From Methanocalculus sp. (GTDB lineage: Archaea; Halobacteriota; Methanomicrobia; Methanomicrobiales; Methanocorpusculaceae): 6,727 nt of DNA. The stretch spans positions 1-6,727 of the forward strand of contig NZ_JAUSCG010000008.1 of assembly GCF_030651615.1 (NCBI RefSeq), written 5' to 3'. The translations under genes were made by a program, and so were the position numbers. Shown here piece by piece: positions 5,384-6,727 of this stretch. Positions within the stretch are counted from its first letter, which is position 1, and each line of letters opens with the position of its first letter. The notes below the pieces were generated by a model. It had not been told where the DNA came from, did not search any database, and worked only from the letters and a program-made list of their open reading frames with translations.

Positions 5384-5814
5384 TCTTCGCCTCCAGCTAA
5401 TCGTTCAAGTTTTGTGAGTGCAGTGACGACACCATAGATGATGGCTTCCGGCCGTGGTGCGCATCCCGGCACATAAACATCCACCGGGATCACATCATCC
5501 ACCGGGCCGTCGAGATTATATGAGTCATAGAAGACGCCGCCGGACTGGCCGCAGGTCCCGATACAGATGACGACCTTTGGCGACGGCATCTGTTCATAGA
5601 CGCGGCGGAGCCTCGGTGCCATCTTCTTTGTGACAGGTCCTGTCACCAGGAGGACATCCGCATGTTTTGGGGAGCCAACAAGCCTCACACCGAACCGTTC
5701 GGGATCGTATCGTGGCGTGATCGTTGCGACGATCTCGATATCACACCCATTGCAGGAGCCTGCATTGAAATGGAATACCCAGAGTGAGCGTTTGAATGAT
5801 GGAGAGAGGCTCAT
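5380..5814 (-). CDS. mbhJ: Mbh [NiFe]-hydrogenase small subunit (NuoB-like)
   Basis: This 144-residue small subunit carries the single [4Fe-4S] cluster next to the NiFe site and passes electrons between MbhN and MbhL. The proximal cluster ligands are visible as Cys21 and Cys24 (GSCNGCDIE), Cys88 (GTCGQSGG) and Cys118 (PGCAPRP). It lacks the additional C-terminal clusters of classical uptake hydrogenases, as normal for group 4 enzymes. LLVTGPVTKKM (55-65) is the conserved NuoB-type segment. There is no twin-arginine signal, so it acts on the cytoplasmic side. ATG 5814 overlaps the mbhI stop by four bases (ATGA), with a weak GGTGAT binding site, which suggests translational coupling. The order mbhI-J-K-L matches that in Pyrococcus. 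Confidence 0.94.
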   Translation of the reverse strand: MSLSPSFKRSLWVFHFNAGSCNGCDIEIVATITPRYDPERFGVRLVGSPKHADVLLVTGPVTKKMAPRLRRVYEQMPSPKVVICIGTCGQSGGVFYDSYNLDGPVDDVIPVDVYVPGCAPRPEAIIYGVVTALTKLERLAGGEE

Positions 5815-6158
5815 TGGAAGATCACCACCAGTGCACAGACTGCAACCGTAACGCCGAAGTACCAGAGCATATAATCATTCAGATCTCCTGTATGTAGCGG
5901 TATCAGGCGTGAATAGTACCCCTTCAGCCCTTCGGTGAATCCCCAGTAGAGGTTTCCTCCACGGATATGCACCGCGTTCTTCTCAGGCTCTGCATTCCCT
6001 GAGAGGTATGGCTTCACCTGCTGGCTCTCTTTCTGGTAGGTGGATACACCCATCTTCCAGATAAGATACGCAATTGCAGAGGTGACAATCCCTGCCACTA
6101 TCCAGATGATCGGGTTCCAGAACCCAGTCCCGGTGATAAGAGTCGCTGTTATATCCAT
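5811..6158 (-). CDS. mbhI: Mbh hydrogenase small membrane subunit MbhI
   Basis: This 115-residue membrane protein has two hydrophobic segments, about residues 14-35 and 95-114, joined by a polar, partly amphipathic stretch. The motif HTGDLNDY at 89-96, just before the second helix, resembles the C-terminal end of NuoL/MrpA-like antiporter subunits. That suggests the protein is the detached C-terminal part of such a subunit. Identity rests mainly on position between an MrpD-like gene and the NuoB-like gene, exactly as in the Pyrococcus mbh operon, and on matching length. It probably helps join the antiporter-like MbhH to the hydrogenase arm. ATG 6158 lies one base after the mbhH stop, with GGAGGG about seven bases upstream. 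Confidence 0.8.
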   Translation of the reverse strand: MDITATLITGTGFWNPIIWIVAGIVTSAIAYLIWKMGVSTYQKESQQVKPYLSGNAEPEKNAVHIRGGNLYWGFTEGLKGYYSRLIPLHTGDLNDYMLWYFGVTVAVCALVVIFQ

Positions 6159-6159
6159 C

Positions 6160-6727
6160 TCAGATCCCTCCCATCACTGAGGCAATGTAGCCGGTTCTGT
6201 CAATGAGTGCGAGCGCTGCCGGTTCAACAAATGTATTCACGATCAGATCGGGGAATAAGCCGAAGAGGATGATCAGAATGACCAGCACCCCCATACCGAT
6301 CAGCATCGGGAGTGGCACCTCCTTCACCTCGGCATACTGGGGGAGTTGTGGCCCCATGAACATCGAGTGGAAGACCTTCACGAATGATGCAAGCGTCATA
6401 ATCGAGACCACCATTGCAATCACCGAGATGAACGGGTTGAAGATGAAGACCGATTCATAGATCATAAGCTTTGACGCAAATCCGTTCAACGGAGGAATAC
6501 CGGCGATTGCAAGTGCTGCGATGATGAAGAATCCCATCGTCCACTTCATTGAGTGGCCAAGCCCTCCGAGTTCGTTTAAGTTCCGTGTGCCGCACCGGTA
6601 GATGACCGCACCTGCAACCAGGAAGAGGAGACCCTTATACAACGCATAGTTGATGATATGGAAGATGCCCCCTTCCATTGCGACGATTCCAAACTGGGAA
6701 AGCATCTGCTGGTCACCAAGGACAGCA
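6160..6727 (-). CDS. mbhH: Mbh MrpD/NuoN-like ion-translocating subunit, C-terminal part
   Basis: The gene continues past the right edge; only the last 188 codons are present, where a full MrpD/NuoN-type protein has roughly 500 residues. The frame is open from 6726, so the internal Met at 6705 is not the start. Several hydrophobic segments are visible. The proton-antiporter family landmark FHIINYALYKGLLFLVAGAV near residues 22-41 of the visible part contains the channel lysine (residue 31). IAGIPPLNGFASK follows, with the second conserved buried lysine. In the NuoL-type pattern F-H-x3-H-A-x2-K the second histidine is Tyr here (residue 27). The subunit should carry protons, or exchange H+ for Na+, when electrons flow through the hydrogenase. 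The stop is one base before mbhI. Confidence 0.9.
   Translation of the reverse strand, partial: AVLGDQQMLSQFGIVAMEGGIFHIINYALYKGLLFLVAGAVIYRCGTRNLNELGGLGHSMKWTMGFFIIAALAIAGIPPLNGFASKLMIYESVFIFNPFISVIAMVVSIMTLASFVKVFHSMFMGPQLPQYAEVKEVPLPMLIGMGVLVILIILFGLFPDLIVNTFVEPAALALIDRTGYIASVMGGI

Noticed and set aside
2141..6727. Complex I / Fpo or Mbx instead of Mbh
   Set aside because: Fpo and Nuo large subunits lack the NiFe cysteines and Mbx lacks a complete set. Here both CxxC pairs are intact and the gene order H-I-J-K-L-M-N fits Mbh, not Mbx.

Overview
The window looks like part of a methanogenic archaeon's chromosome, most likely from the order Methanomicrobiales. Three things point there: seven genes in the order of an Mrp-type, membrane-bound, energy-converting [NiFe]-hydrogenase of Mbh type; archaeal GGAGGTGA-type ribosome binding sites with oligo-T terminators; and the known occurrence of Mbh in hydrogenotrophic Methanomicrobiales. 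The genus cannot be fixed from this sequence alone.

Positions 1-1097 are gene-poor. The best-supported gene there is a 31-residue, lysine-rich protein on the minus strand (279-374). It has a full GGAGGTGA ribosome binding site and a T-rich terminator. A second candidate is a 53-residue, two-helix membrane protein on the minus strand (750-911). The rest holds only short, unconvincing frames and two small inverted repeats.

Positions 1098-1535 (plus strand) encode a HycI-family [NiFe]-hydrogenase maturation endopeptidase. It converges on an AT-rich hicB-hicA toxin-antitoxin pair on the minus strand (2010 down to 1584).

Positions 2141-6727 (minus strand) are the distal part of one tightly packed operon, transcribed from high to low coordinates: mbhH (5' end cut off by the window), mbhI, mbhJ, mbhK, mbhL, mbhM, mbhN. 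It ends at a T7 tract at 2113-2119. Adjacent genes overlap by 4-8 bases or lie 0-1 base apart. The complex should pass electrons between ferredoxin and H2 through the [4Fe-4S] centres of MbhN and MbhJ and the NiFe site of MbhL. MbhM anchors this arm to the membrane, and MbhH is an Mrp/Complex-I-type ion-translocating subunit. In a hydrogenotrophic methanogen the likely direction is ion-gradient-driven reduction of ferredoxin by H2, though the sequence does not show direction. The remaining Mrp-like genes (mbhA-G) are expected just beyond the right edge.

MbhL keeps both CxxC pairs that bind NiFe and has a 31-residue extension after the predicted cleavage site, so it needs a HycI-type protease. 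The neighbouring plus-strand gene is an obvious candidate. No wholly new multi-gene system is evident. The most novel items are the lysine-rich microprotein and the His-to-Tyr change in the MbhH channel motif.
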